Made by a program: the position numbers and the translations under genes. From Lysinibacter cavernae (GTDB taxonomy: Bacteria > Actinomycetota > Actinomycetes > Actinomycetales > Microbacteriaceae), in contig NZ_JAAMOX010000001.1 in the NCBI RefSeq assembly GCF_011758565.1, positions 1,837,838-1,901,837 on the forward strand: a DNA stretch of 64,000 bases, in the 5' to 3' direction. Under the pieces are notes generated by a model. It did not search any database. It was not told where the DNA came from and saw only the letters and a program-made list of their open reading frames with translations. Each line of letters begins with the position of its first letter. Within the stretch, counting starts at the first letter, position 1. Below are positions 43,768 through 53,167 of this stretch, piece after piece.

Positions 43768-46700
43768 CTAGTGCTTCGACTCGTGTCGACGGTTTCGGCG
43801 GATGACAAACAGCCCGCCAAGCCCAAGCAGCACGATCGAGATCGGCAGGATTGGGCTCAGGCCCGAACCGGTCACGGCGAGACCACCAATCAGTGCGGGG
43901 ATACTTCCCTGCGGCTCAATCGTGATCGTGACCTTGACGATGACGACCTGGCCAAGGCCATCCGCAACCGAAACGTCAAAGGTGACAGTGCCGCTGAACC
44001 CGTTTGCGGGGAGGAACGCAAGCGTTCCGTCTCCGGTAACCGTCAGGGTACCGCTCGATGGTGCCGTAAAGCTCGCTTCTGTGAGTGGTTGGAGGTCTAC
44101 CCCAGTGACCACACCAAAGATATCAAGCGCGATCCGCTCGGTTCCGAACGGTGCCGTCACGGTGATGTCGGTTGCTGTTGGCTTCGCCTGAACGGTCACG
44201 GTGAACGTGGCCTCGACGGTTTGGCCAACGTCGTCGGTGTACAGCACCGAGAACGTGTAGGTTCCTGGAGCCGCTCCCGCAGCATCAAAGCTCACGCCCG
44301 ATTCGGTCACGGTTACGGTGCCCTGGGCTGGACCGTCACCAACAAGTTCTTGCGAAACAATCGTGCCGGTTGTCACCACTGTCTGCGGGAACGTATACGT
44401 TGAATCTTCAGCAATCGTTGCCGATTGGTCGGTATCGGTTGGTTTTGCCTGGACCGTTTCGGTGTACAGCACGTCGACCGTCTGCCCAACGTTGTCGGTG
44501 TACTGCACCGTGAACGAGTAGGTTCCAGGCGCGGCTCCCGTTGCGTCATACGAAACGCCAGAAGCATCAACCGTTGCCGTACCCTGAGCTGGCACGTCCC
44601 CGATCAGCGATTGGGAAACAATGGTTCCCGTTGTCACGACGGTTTGCGGGAAGCGATAGGAGCCACCCTCAGCTACCGTGACCGATTGGTTCGGCGATGT
44701 TGGCTTTGCCTGAACCGTCACGGTGAACGTGGCCTCCGTCGTCTGCCCAACGTTGTCGGTGTAGCGCACTGAGAACGAGTAGGTTCCCGCTGGCGCACCG
44801 TCAGCCTCGTAGGTCACGCCGGTGGATGTCACCGTTGCGATACCCTCCGCCGGGCCAGAGCCCACGATTGCCTGCGACACGATGGAGCCCGTCGTCACAA
44901 CGTCCTGAGGGAACGTAACGAGTCCGTCTACTCCAAGCGTTGCCGACTGGTTAGATGTGGTTGGCTTCGCCTGCACCGTAACGCTGTAGGTCACTTCCGC
45001 GGTCTGCCCAACGTTATCCTCAAATGTTGCGGTGAAGGTATACGGCGTTGTGGACGCAGCGACTCCCGAACCGTCGAAGGTTATCTCCGACTTCGACACG
45101 TCGGCCGAGACCGAGCCTGCCGAGGGATCAGTGAGCGAGATGCCCTCCAACTCGCCATCGGTCGTGACAACAGGGTTGAACGTGTGCGAAGCACCCTCCG
45201 CGATGATGATCGATGTTGTATCAGTGACTGTAAGCGGGGCGAGCACCTGCACCGAATACTCGGCAGTGGCCGTCTGGCCAACCGAATCGGTGTACGTGAC
45301 CGAGAAGGTATACGTCACGTTTGCCGGCGCACCGGTCGCATCAAAGGTCACGTCTTCTCCAGCAACCGTTACGGTTCCCGCTGAGGGCGCCACCGTTACC
45401 ACTCCGTCGCCAACAATATTGGCAAGCGGAGTAACAACCGAAGTGTGTTCGTAGGTGGCGTCTTTTGCGATTACCGCGGTTGATCCTGTTGCGGTTGGCA
45501 CGGGGAGCACCGTGACCGTGTAGGTCTTGACGAGCTGCTGACCCAGGTCGTCGGTGTACGTCACGCCAAACGAATAACTGCCTGCGGCCGATGAGGCGAA
45601 CACGATGGCCCCGTCAACAACGGTTGCTGTAGCCGGCGAAGCTGGCGGTGTCGTCACTGCGATCGGGGATACCGCTGCAAGCGCGGCAGGGTTCAAGATC
45701 TGCGGATCAACCGTCACCGAGCCGCCAACCGGCAAATTGCCGAGGGCTGTGGCTGCGGCAGACACAGGTGCTCGCTGCACCGTGACCGTTGCAACCGTCG
45801 ACGAGGTGTTGGCATCGGCATCGCGGATTGTATACGTCACAGGAACGCTGTACGTTGTCTCTCCATCGGCCCACGCGTGGGTTGGGGTAACCGTCAGCGT
45901 AGTCCCGGTGTAGGCAACGGTCGCGTCAGTTCCAGCAGGAACCGAAGGCGCAGCCCCAAACACAATGGCGTTACCGGTGTCGTTTGCCAGCACGTCAACC
46001 GAAGTCGCCGTGTCAGCAATCGTGGCAGTATCCGCAACCGCAACAGGGAGCGCATTGACCGTCACCGATACCAGGGCGGTTGCCGACTCACCTTGGGCGT
46101 TTGTCCACGAGTAGGAGAACGTATCGAGATACGTCGCCTGTCCCGCGAATTCGTCGGGCCAGGCGGCCGCTGGGGTGTACTGAATGGCCGACTGATCTGC
46201 CGGGCCGGCTACGAGTGCAACCGTTCCGCCGTTGGTCGGCTGCGACGCGATAGCAACAGTGTTCCGTTCAAACACACTGCCAGCTGTGGTCGGGAATTTC
46301 AGCGTGTCGTTGTCCGTGACATCGACAGTAACCGAGCCGTTTGCGGGGGCCGACGCAACGTCGTTCACCAGCACCGGCGCGTCGACGGCTTCCTGATACA
46401 GCACATCTACGCTCCGGATCTCTTCCGGCTGCAGGTCAATGATTGTTGGAAGCTTGTGCTCCCACCCGGCACTTGCCGAGCCTTTTAACCGGAGCGAGTA
46501 GAGGTCGGCTCCCATGATCGGGAAGGTAAAGGAGCCGTCGGCGGCGATGCTGGTCGTTGCGACCACATCCGTACCGCGCAGCAGCTCAAGGATGTTGCTG
46601 CCTGCCGGCCACGTCGAATCCGCAGCCGAAACGGTGTTAGAGAAGTCGAGGTCACGATAGACATTTCCGGTGATCTGAGCCGCGGATGATTTGAGCGGCC

Positions 46701-49599
46701 GCGAGGCGCCGGCTGACGTCACGATGTCGGTACCGGTCTCGGCAATCAGGCTCATGGCGACGTTGTTATTGACGTTACCGTTCAGCGCAAGCGCCGGAAC
46801 TTCCACCTTGATTGTTGCGGTGCCAGAGGCCTCCGCGCTCAACCCGTTTGCGGGGGTAAACCGCAGCGCCGTAATACCGTCGGGAATTGATCCTGCTGGC
46901 ATCACTGTCCAGGTCAGCGTGTGCCCGTCCTCGCCGCCAGGCGTGTTAATCGCGGCGAGCGCGGATGCCGCGTCTTGAGTGGAGTACTCAATCTTCACGG
47001 TGCCCTGTTCGTTGGTGTACATGGCGGAGGAGACACCGGTCACTTTGAGCGGCGCACCACCAAGGCCACTCGTTCCTCGTCCGTCGTTGTCGAAGGGGAG
47101 CACATCAACAAACGCCGCTGAGCTGAACTGGGTTGACGAAGCGTTGCTCCAGGCCAACGTGTATGTCATTGTCTCGCCGGGCGCAACAAGCCCCGGTTGC
47201 GCGGTTGTTGCGAGCTTCGTTGATTTGAACGACGACGAACCTGAGATGGTCAGAGCAGTCGTGTATGTGCGGTCCTGCGCCTGCGATGTGGCATCAGCAC
47301 CCGCCGTTCCACTGAAGTCTGCAACGCTCGGGTCAGACGCGGATTCAACAACCACGGTTACGTTTGCAATTGTTGGGATGGTTGTCCCCATCGCAACGCT
47401 TACCGGAAATTGAATCGCCGTGAGCGGCGTGCTGTGACCTTGGTATCCCGTTGTGCTGAGCGGTCCACCAGGAACCACCACGTCTCCGAGGGTGAACACG
47501 ATTTTTGCGGGAGTACCGGTCATACAGTTTGCGCCGGGGATACCAGGGGTAAGCGTCGCATACGGTGGCAAGGCATCGGCCGTTGGTTCTAGACACGCGT
47601 TTGGCATGCTGACCGTTATCTTGGTGTTTCGCGACATGGTGTCAACGTCGCCAACGGGACCGATAACAATCGGGGTTATCTTGAGATTCACCATGTCCCC
47701 ACGCGACGCGTTTCCTGGTGGGTATGATTGTCCCTCTACTTGCTGCCACTCGATATCCGCACGGATAAGCGATTCCGCAGCCTGTACGTTACCGCCGTCT
47801 GGTCTGGCAGCATCGGTTGCGGGATACGCCGACTTTTGCACCGCTTTATCGTCGGACCCGTATTGCCAAAACCATGGGAGTCGAGCGCTCTTCGCAAGGC
47901 CAGCACTCGAAAGTGTTCGCTGGAGCGGAGTCACCAGGCCGACAAGCTTGCCAGGGGCAAGCGGAGCGAGATACTTGATCCGCACGCTTGAAACCGATGC
48001 GATTCCGCCGGGAAGCGCTGAGGGGTCTGCCACCCACGAGATACCTGGGTCGGTGAACGATACCCTTGCTTTTCGGTCAGCATCGTTCGCAAAGGCAAAG
48101 TCCGTGTACTCGATGGTGTAGTCCGTCGTCGGAACAACTGCGGCAGCTGTGACCTGCGAATACGTGTAGAACTCGCCGGATGTGGCAAGCCGAAGCGAGG
48201 GTACACCCGAAAGACTCAGCAGCGCTGGGTCCCACGTCGCGCTTGCATAGACATTCTGCGAGTCAGATTCCGAGCTTGCGCTGTTTGCGACGCCGGTGAG
48301 CGCATTAAACTTCTGGCCTGGCACAACCTGCTCGGTACCGTTTGTGGTGCCTCGGTAGTCGCCGTAGATGTTGCCGTTGCGGGTCTCGTTGGTCGTACCA
48401 ACGGTACTCGAGACGATGCTCGCCCCTGCCTCACGGGTGAAGTAGCGTCCGTAGCAGTTCAGGCTTGTGACGCCACTCACCTCGGGGCAGACAGCCCCGG
48501 CTTCTTGCCCAGGTGCAGTACTGGCCCCAAAGTTGGATGCGCCAGAAAGCGAGTTCGGATCGAAGTTCGTCATTTGGCCGCCAAGCAAGACCGTTTCGCC
48601 TACAGCAATGTTTCCGTCGTACGGAATAAAAATATTGAACCGGTACGCGTTCAGGAGCCTTGCATCGGCGCCCATCCCCGTCGCAACGGGAGCACCAACA
48701 ATAGGATTGAGAAAGTTTGTCCCGGCAGACCGCACCGATACCTGAACCGGTTGACCGGGGCTCGCCTGGGTGTAAGTGACAATTCCGGACCCGTTGGCTA
48801 CCTGAACCGAACTCACAATTGCGTTTGACGGCACCTTGATAGTGAACGTAAACGGATCCTCAAGTGCCTCATACCCAAAATAGGACGGGTTGCTCGGATC
48901 GTAGCTCGCACCGATGGCTGCGTAGATCGGAAGGGACACTCCCTTTTGGCCGTTAACGGTCACGTTTCCCGTGTATGGGCTGTTGTAGAGGCTGAATTGG
49001 GTCTTTGGTGTTGCCGAAACGACAACGCCCTGAGCCGCGACAGAGGCTGGCCCCCCATCAGCAGAAACGGACGGCTTAATTTCAACACCGTTCCCAACCG
49101 ACCCAACGCGAGCAGAGATCGGCAGTGTCGTCTGGCCTCCGCTATACGAAACGTTGCAGGTGAGGACGTTTCCAGCGGCATTTATACTTCCGCCGCCTGG
49201 CGCGTTACAAACCGTGCCGGCAGCAGACTGGGCGGTGAGCTGCATCCCAGCTGGCAGTGTGACGACAAACTGTGACGTATCAGCAGCGGCAGCGTTAACG
49301 ACGATGTCCCAGACCACCGTGTCTTGTGCCCGGACTATTCCGTTCTTCGCGCCGGTGTCGTTACCGGCACCCTCAGCGGCGTCGAATGGAGCACTTCCAT
49401 CAGAGGTGACGCTCCACGTCATACTCGTGACGCTCCCGGCGCTCGCTGAGGATGCCCCTCCGAGCACCATGCCCCCAAGCATGATGATCGAGGCAGCAGA
49501 CAGGGCAACGGCCCGCAGCGTCTTTGGCTTCCGGCGGCGTTCGGCGGACTCCTGTCCGCCTCGCTGTACCGGTAAAAATAATCCCATGAGTTTACTCAT
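43768..49599 (-). CDS. Giant sortase-anchored repeat surface protein (adhesin-like)
   Basis: The 1943-residue protein has a signal peptide (about 28-54, ending SASAGS), a 900-residue N-terminal part of adhesive beta-sandwich type, a DUF11-like domain (about 780-980), an SdrD/Cna-B-like stretch (QITGNVYRDLDFSNTVSAADSTWPAGSNILELL) around 1000-1080, several Ig/cadherin-like domains, and at the C-terminal end six tandem units of about 86-89 residues, each ending with YTDxVGQT and xVTVQAKPT-like links. An LAVTG signal (1907-1911), membrane helix and RRNRR tail follow. LAxTG suits a class E sortase encoded elsewhere. ATG 49599 follows GGAGG. It is probably an adhesin or structural surface fibre. 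The neighbouring fused sigma factor is the likely regulator (inference). Confidence 0.85.
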   Translation of the reverse strand: MSKLMGLFLPVQRGGQESAERRRKPKTLRAVALSAASIIMLGGMVLGGASSASAGSVTSMTWSVTSDGSAPFDAAEGAGNDTGAKNGIVRAQDTVVWDIVVNAAAADTSQFVVTLPAGMQLTAQSAAGTVCNAPGGGSINAAGNVLTCNVSYSGGQTTLPISARVGSVGNGVEIKPSVSADGGPASVAAQGVVVSATPKTQFSLYNSPYTGNVTVNGQKGVSLPIYAAIGASYDPSNPSYFGYEALEDPFTFTIKVPSNAIVSSVQVANGSGIVTYTQASPGQPVQVSVRSAGTNFLNPIVGAPVATGMGADARLLNAYRFNIFIPYDGNIAVGETVLLGGQMTNFDPNSLSGASNFGASTAPGQEAGAVCPEVSGVTSLNCYGRYFTREAGASIVSSTVGTTNETRNGNIYGDYRGTTNGTEQVVPGQKFNALTGVANSASSESDSQNVYASATWDPALLSLSGVPSLRLATSGEFYTYSQVTAAAVVPTTDYTIEYTDFAFANDADRKARVSFTDPGISWVADPSALPGGIASVSSVRIKYLAPLAPGKLVGLVTPLQRTLSSAGLAKSARLPWFWQYGSDDKAVQKSAYPATDAARPDGGNVQAAESLIRADIEWQQVEGQSYPPGNASRGDMVNLKITPIVIGPVGDVDTMSRNTKITVSMPNACLEPTADALPPYATLTPGIPGANCMTGTPAKIVFTLGDVVVPGGPLSTTGYQGHSTPLTAIQFPVSVAMGTTIPTIANVTVVVESASDPSVADFSGTAGADATSQAQDRTYTTALTISGSSSFKSTKLATTAQPGLVAPGETMTYTLAWSNASSTQFSSAAFVDVLPFDNDGRGTSGLGGAPLKVTGVSSAMYTNEQGTVKIEYSTQDAASALAAINTPGGEDGHTLTWTVMPAGSIPDGITALRFTPANGLSAEASGTATIKVEVPALALNGNVNNNVAMSLIAETGTDIVTSAGASRPLKSSAAQITGNVYRDLDFSNTVSAADSTWPAGSNILELLRGTDVVATTSIAADGSFTFPIMGADLYSLRLKGSASAGWEHKLPTIIDLQPEEIRSVDVLYQEAVDAPVLVNDVASAPANGSVTVDVTDNDTLKFPTTAGSVFERNTVAIASQPTNGGTVALVAGPADQSAIQYTPAAAWPDEFAGQATYLDTFSYSWTNAQGESATALVSVTVNALPVAVADTATIADTATSVDVLANDTGNAIVFGAAPSVPAGTDATVAYTGTTLTVTPTHAWADGETTYSVPVTYTIRDADANTSSTVATVTVQRAPVSAAATALGNLPVGGSVTVDPQILNPAALAAVSPIAVTTPPASPATATVVDGAIVFASSAAGSYSFGVTYTDDLGQQLVKTYTVTVLPVPTATGSTAVIAKDATYEHTSVVTPLANIVGDGVVTVAPSAGTVTVAGEDVTFDATGAPANVTYTFSVTYTDSVGQTATAEYSVQVLAPLTVTDTTSIIIAEGASHTFNPVVTTDGELEGISLTDPSAGSVSADVSKSEITFDGSGVAASTTPYTFTATFEDNVGQTAEVTYSVTVQAKPTTSNQSATLGVDGLVTFPQDVVTTGSIVSQAIVGSGPAEGIATVTSTGVTYEADGAPAGTYSFSVRYTDNVGQTTEATFTVTVQAKPTSPNQSVTVAEGGSYRFPQTVVTTGTIVSQSLIGDVPAQGTATVDASGVSYDATGAAPGTYSFTVQYTDNVGQTVDVLYTETVQAKPTDTDQSATIAEDSTYTFPQTVVTTGTIVSQELVGDGPAQGTVTVTESGVSFDAAGAAPGTYTFSVLYTDDVGQTVEATFTVTVQAKPTATDITVTAPFGTERIALDIFGVVTGVDLQPLTEASFTAPSSGTLTVTGDGTLAFLPANGFSGTVTFDVSVADGLGQVVIVKVTITIEPQGSIPALIGGLAVTGSGLSPILPISIVLLGLGGLFVIRRNRRHESKH
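44190..45580 (-). repeat. Six tandem coding repeats of about 260 bp
   Basis: Conserved GQT segments recur near 44218, 44476, 44737, 44999, 45267 and 45533, a period of 258 to 268 bases. The three copies between 44180 and 45000 are the most alike, the outer ones are diverged, which suggests recent expansion at the inner units. The repeats encode Ig-like domains. Confidence 0.75.
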
Positions 49600-50139
49600 G
49601 AACGTTGTGCCTCCTAGTAGCTTGTCGCAACGTCATCCCCTAGTTTGGTGCGACGAAAGTCCAAACAGCTCCCGCAGTTTTGGTGGGGTCAACTTGGATG
49701 ACCTGCGGAAACGTAAAAACGTTACGGACTTTCTGTTTTCCGTTGAAAAGAATTTGTTCGCCAAGCAGATATGCCGTGCGCGAGGCTTCAGAAAAGGACA
49801 GCGCAGCTCGCTTCACTTTCAACTCGAACAGTTGGTACAGGCTAAGTTGCAAAACAGAGATTGCCTATACCGTTCCTACGAGTTCACCTGCTTGGGGTGA
49901 GAGATGAGGCTGCCTGACCCGCGTAACGTACAGCCCGAGCTCACTGCATCGAGGAGTTACATGCCAGCCCTGCCCCAAGGGGAATCCAGCGTAATACGTT
50001 CAGTATGTGACCAAAACACTGAGGCTGAGTCGACTCCACTCATCATTGAGTGCCGGTTCTGTCTGAGTAGGTAGCCCACCGGCGAGGGTGAGTCCGCCGT
50101 TAGCAGGACGCAGCTCAGAAGAGAGAAACGATTGAGGGG
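49600..50139. other. 540-base gap upstream of the giant surface gene
   Basis: The giant gene's leader lies here: GGAGG precedes its ATG and a GTAGGAACG sequence on the minus strand (GGAAC at 49876-49872) is a possible ECF -35 element about 275 bases upstream. A 70-codon minus-strand frame (49640-49852) has no recognised product or ribosome site. From 49900 to 50139 I see nothing recognisable. Confidence 0.35.
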
Positions 50140-50592
50140 TTAGCTCGGGAGTGGCCGATCATCAACAACCTGCTTCATAACCATCGTTGAGGTCAGCCGC
50201 TGCATTCCAGGTAGCGATGACAGCGTCTCATCCTGCAGCCTGGCGTATGCGGCAAGATCAGTGGTCACAATACGAAGCAGGTAGTCGGGGTCGCCAAACA
50301 GGCGTTGCGCCAGCCGCACGTTTGGGATGCGCGCAACGGCCTCCTCGAAGGCCAAAAGCGTCGCCCTGTCTTCTTCGCCCATCGTGACAAACACGAGCGC
50401 CTCAAAATTCAGCCCAAGGGCCTCGGGGTTCACAACCGCGCGATAACTCTGAATTGCACCGTTCCGTTCGAGTTCGCGGAGCCGCCGGTGGGTCGGAGAA
50501 ACGCTCAGTTGCACACGCTCGGCAAGCTCAGTGATCGTTAACCGCCCGTCAAGTTGCAGCTCAGCAAGAATCTTGCGATCAACGTCATCCAT
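50140..50592 (-). CDS. Lrp/AsnC-family transcriptional regulator
   Basis: The 150-residue protein has an N-terminal helix-turn-helix (MDDVDRKILAELQLDGRLTITELAERVQLSVSPTHRRLRELERNGAIQ) and a RAM ligand-binding domain (LVFVTMGEEDRATLLAFEEAVARIPNVRLAQRLFGDPDYLLRIVTTDLAAYARL). It likely senses an amino acid and controls the divergent LysE-type exporter. ATG 50592 lies inside a perfect palindrome that could be its operator. Confidence 0.92.
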   Translation of the reverse strand: MDDVDRKILAELQLDGRLTITELAERVQLSVSPTHRRLRELERNGAIQSYRAVVNPEALGLNFEALVFVTMGEEDRATLLAFEEAVARIPNVRLAQRLFGDPDYLLRIVTTDLAAYARLQDETLSSLPGMQRLTSTMVMKQVVDDRPLPS

Positions 50593-50610
50593 GTGGAAGA
50601 TTCTTCCACA
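50592..50610. promoter_or_regulatory. Palindromic operator candidate at the Lrp gene start
   Basis: TGTGGAAGA, one base, TCTTCCACA is a perfect palindrome that touches the start codon of the Lrp/AsnC gene in the divergent region to the exporter. Binding there would block the regulator's own expression and could affect the exporter. Confidence 0.55.
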
Positions 50611-50702
50611 CTTATCACTAAATCGTAGAACTATTAGCAACCTCTTTGGGCTGATGCTCCCTAGACTTTCCACTGCATCCGCCGCCAGTCGAAAGAGTGA
50701 GT

Positions 50703-51341
50703 ATGAACACAACGATGTTGCTGACCTTTTGGGGGATGACCGTGCTCATGGTTGCGGTTCCCGGCCCGGACTGGGCCTACGCCCTCAGCGCGGGGCTTCG
50801 CGATCGGCGAGTATTTCCGGCGGTTGGCGGGCTCATGCTTGGCTACGTCATCCTCACCACGATTGTCGCCGCTGGCCTCGCCGCGATCGTTTCAGGCACC
50901 CCGGCCATCCTGACCGGCATCACCCTTGTTGGCGCGTGCTACCTCATGTATATCGGCATCAGCGGTCTCGTAAAGCCAAGCGATTTTTCCGGCCACGGCG
51001 AGGAGCGGCCTGCGGATGCCGCCTGGTGGCGCAGAACCGCAAAAGGCGTTGGAGTAAGCGGACTTAACCCCAAAGGCATCCTGATCTTTCTCGCGCTGCT
51101 TCCCCAGTTCACCGACCCGCGCGCGGACTGGCCATTCCCCGCGCAGATTGGGATGCTTGGACTGGTCTTTATCGCGACCTGCGGGATTCTCTATACCGTC
51201 ATTGGGCTCGGCGCGCGCAGAGTCGTCACAGCTCGGCCGAGCGCTTCTCGCATCATCGCACGTGTTTCGAGCATCGCGATGCTGTCGATCGGCGCATTTC
51301 TACTCGCGGAACGCTTCGGCCCGCTGCTGCTTCCGAGCTAG
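50703..51341 (+). CDS. LysE/RhtB-family amino acid exporter
   Basis: The 212-residue protein has six membrane helices and the family opening MLLTFWGMTVLMVAVPGPDWAYALSAGLRD and VGVSGLNPKGILIFLALLPQF. These permeases export amino acids such as lysine, threonine or homoserine lactones; the exact substrate is unknown. The divergent Lrp-type regulator, 110 bases away, is a common control partner. ATG 50703 is preferred; GTG 50697 is possible. Confidence 0.9.
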   Translation: MNTTMLLTFWGMTVLMVAVPGPDWAYALSAGLRDRRVFPAVGGLMLGYVILTTIVAAGLAAIVSGTPAILTGITLVGACYLMYIGISGLVKPSDFSGHGEERPADAAWWRRTAKGVGVSGLNPKGILIFLALLPQFTDPRADWPFPAQIGMLGLVFIATCGILYTVIGLGARRVVTARPSASRIIARVSSIAMLSIGAFLLAERFGPLLLPS

Positions 51342-51353
51342 TCCGGGGTGTGC

Positions 51354-51414
51354 ATCTGTTCGCCTGAAAGTCCGTCATTTTTGGCTAAATTACCGGACTA
51401 TGAGGCGAACAGAT
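51354..51414. repeat. Long imperfect intergenic hairpin (copy D, distinct stem)
   Basis: ATCTGTTCGCCT at 51354 pairs with AGGCGAACAGAT ending at 51414; AGTCCG/CGGACT and ATTT/AAAT extend the stem, with a few mismatches and one bulge. It sits between convergent exporter and AbgT genes. No T tract. Confidence 0.65.
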
Positions 51415-51429
51415 CAACCTGTCGTTCGG

Positions 51430-52950
51430 CTAGAAGCCAAACGGGATACCAACCAGTAGCCAGATGGTGAACATAATGACCCAGGCAACGATCGCGATGG
51501 CCGTGTACGGCAGCATCATCGACACGATCGTGCCAACCCCGATGTTCTTGCGATAGCGTTCACCGAACGCGACAATAACAGCGAAGTACGGCATGAGCGG
51601 TGTGATCACGTTCATCGGCGAATCGCCAAGACGGTAGGCGGCAAGAACAGCATCCGGTTCAACACCAAGACGAAGGAACAGCGGCACAAAGATGGGTGCA
51701 AAGATGGCCCATTTTGGCAACGCACCAACCATCACGATGTCGAGCAGCAGGATGACCACAACAAAGCCGAGCAGCAGTGGAATAGCACCGAGACCGGATT
51801 CTTCCAGCCAGTCACCAAGCTCAACCGCGGCAACCGTCGCGAGGTTTGAGTAGTTGAAGTAGGCGATGAACTGGGCGATCACGAGCAACAGGAAGATCAG
51901 GCCGGCGAGCCCTGAGATCGTCTTGACGATGGGGTTGATGACATCCATCGAGTTCTTCACAGTGCCGGTTCCGATGCCGTAGCAAATGCCCGCTACGAGG
52001 AAAACAATCATGATGATCATGATGAGCGAGTCAAGCAGGTAGCCCCAGAGCGGAGCTCCCGGCCAGGCGCTCAAAGCGGCGATGCCAACGGCTACCGCGA
52101 GCGTTCCAAAGCCGGCAAACTTGAGGCCGCGCTTTTCTGCCACGCTGAGCGTCGAGTCGCCCTCAGGCTTTGGGCCGTCATACTTGCCGAGCCGAGGCTC
52201 AACGATGCGGTCACTCACGAAGGTAAAGACCACGGTCAGGAGCACAACTGAGGCAAGCTCAAACCAGAAGTTGCTCATGACCCCGATCGAAACGCTCGGA
52301 TCGATCAGGGCGATGGCCTCGTTGGTCACCTCAACGAGCATCCCGTCAAGCGGCGTCACGAGGACGTTGACGGCAAAACCGGCGGAGACACCGGCAAAGG
52401 CCGCCGCAAGGCCGGCGAGCGGATGCCGCCCAACCGAGTGATAGATCGCGGCGCCAAGCGGGATGAGCACGAGGTATCCGGCGTCAGTGGCGATAGAGGA
52501 AAGCAGCCCGAGGAACACGACGGTCACCGTGATCAGACTCGGGTGGGTGATGAGTACCAGTTTCCGGATCATGGCACCGATAAGGCCAGATTCTTCGGCC
52601 ATTCCAACGCCGATCATGGCGACAATGACCACACCGACGACGGCAAAATTCGAGAAGTTTTGCACGGGTGAGGTAAAGACAAACTGCAGCCCCTCAGCGT
52701 CGAGCAGGCTGCGCACATGCACAGTGACTTCCTCGACCTGTCCGAGGAGCGGGTTTGCCTGCTCAAAGCTGACCGAGGTTCCGAGCGCCGCAAAGATCGC
52801 GCTCAGGATCATAATGATGCCGATAAGCACCAAAAAGATAATCGACGGGTGCGGGACCTTATTGCCAGCCCGCTCAACCCAGTTGAGAAGGCTCTGCATT
52901 GCGCCGGCCGACTGCTGTGGTTCGACGGATGCGCCCTTGGTGCGTGCCAT
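51430..52950 (-). CDS. AbgT-family transporter
   Basis: The 506-residue protein has about eleven membrane helices and AbgT features: NWVERAGNKVPHPSIIFLVLIGIIMILS, NFAVVGVVIVAMIGVGMAEESGLIGAMIR, LSSIATDAGYLVLIPLGAAIYHSVGRHPLAG and the closing DSPMNVITPLMPYFAVIVAFGERY. Family members import p-aminobenzoyl-glutamate or export antifolates. The substrate here is unknown. ATG 52950 follows GAGGAGAA. Confidence 0.92.
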   Translation of the reverse strand: MARTKGASVEPQQSAGAMQSLLNWVERAGNKVPHPSIIFLVLIGIIMILSAIFAALGTSVSFEQANPLLGQVEEVTVHVRSLLDAEGLQFVFTSPVQNFSNFAVVGVVIVAMIGVGMAEESGLIGAMIRKLVLITHPSLITVTVVFLGLLSSIATDAGYLVLIPLGAAIYHSVGRHPLAGLAAAFAGVSAGFAVNVLVTPLDGMLVEVTNEAIALIDPSVSIGVMSNFWFELASVVLLTVVFTFVSDRIVEPRLGKYDGPKPEGDSTLSVAEKRGLKFAGFGTLAVAVGIAALSAWPGAPLWGYLLDSLIMIIMIVFLVAGICYGIGTGTVKNSMDVINPIVKTISGLAGLIFLLLVIAQFIAYFNYSNLATVAAVELGDWLEESGLGAIPLLLGFVVVILLLDIVMVGALPKWAIFAPIFVPLFLRLGVEPDAVLAAYRLGDSPMNVITPLMPYFAVIVAFGERYRKNIGVGTIVSMMLPYTAIAIVAWVIMFTIWLLVGIPFGF

Positions 52951-53167
52951 GACATTCTCCTCTGCGAGAGTCCCGATCGCCACCCCGGTGAGCAGCACCC
53001 CAACGGGCTCGTTCTCAGAATACTGCCAGGCTAACCGTCAGACGCAAAAAAAGCTTCGTGTCGTGACGATTTTCTACCCTGCGTTCATAAACGGACCATC
53101 TTCGCGCACCGGATGCCGCCAAAAGACGCCCAAAATGGCTCACGTGGTCGCCGAGTAATCTCGCCGG

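Noticed and set aside
43531..44403. Plus-strand frame over the sigma/giant gene junction
   Set aside because: It crosses a terminator hairpin and two recognised minus-strand genes, and its translation has no domain.
44190..45580. CRISPR-like periodic repeats
   Set aside because: The period is about 260 bp and the repeats encode Ig-like protein domains in one frame; there are no short repeats, spacers or cas genes.
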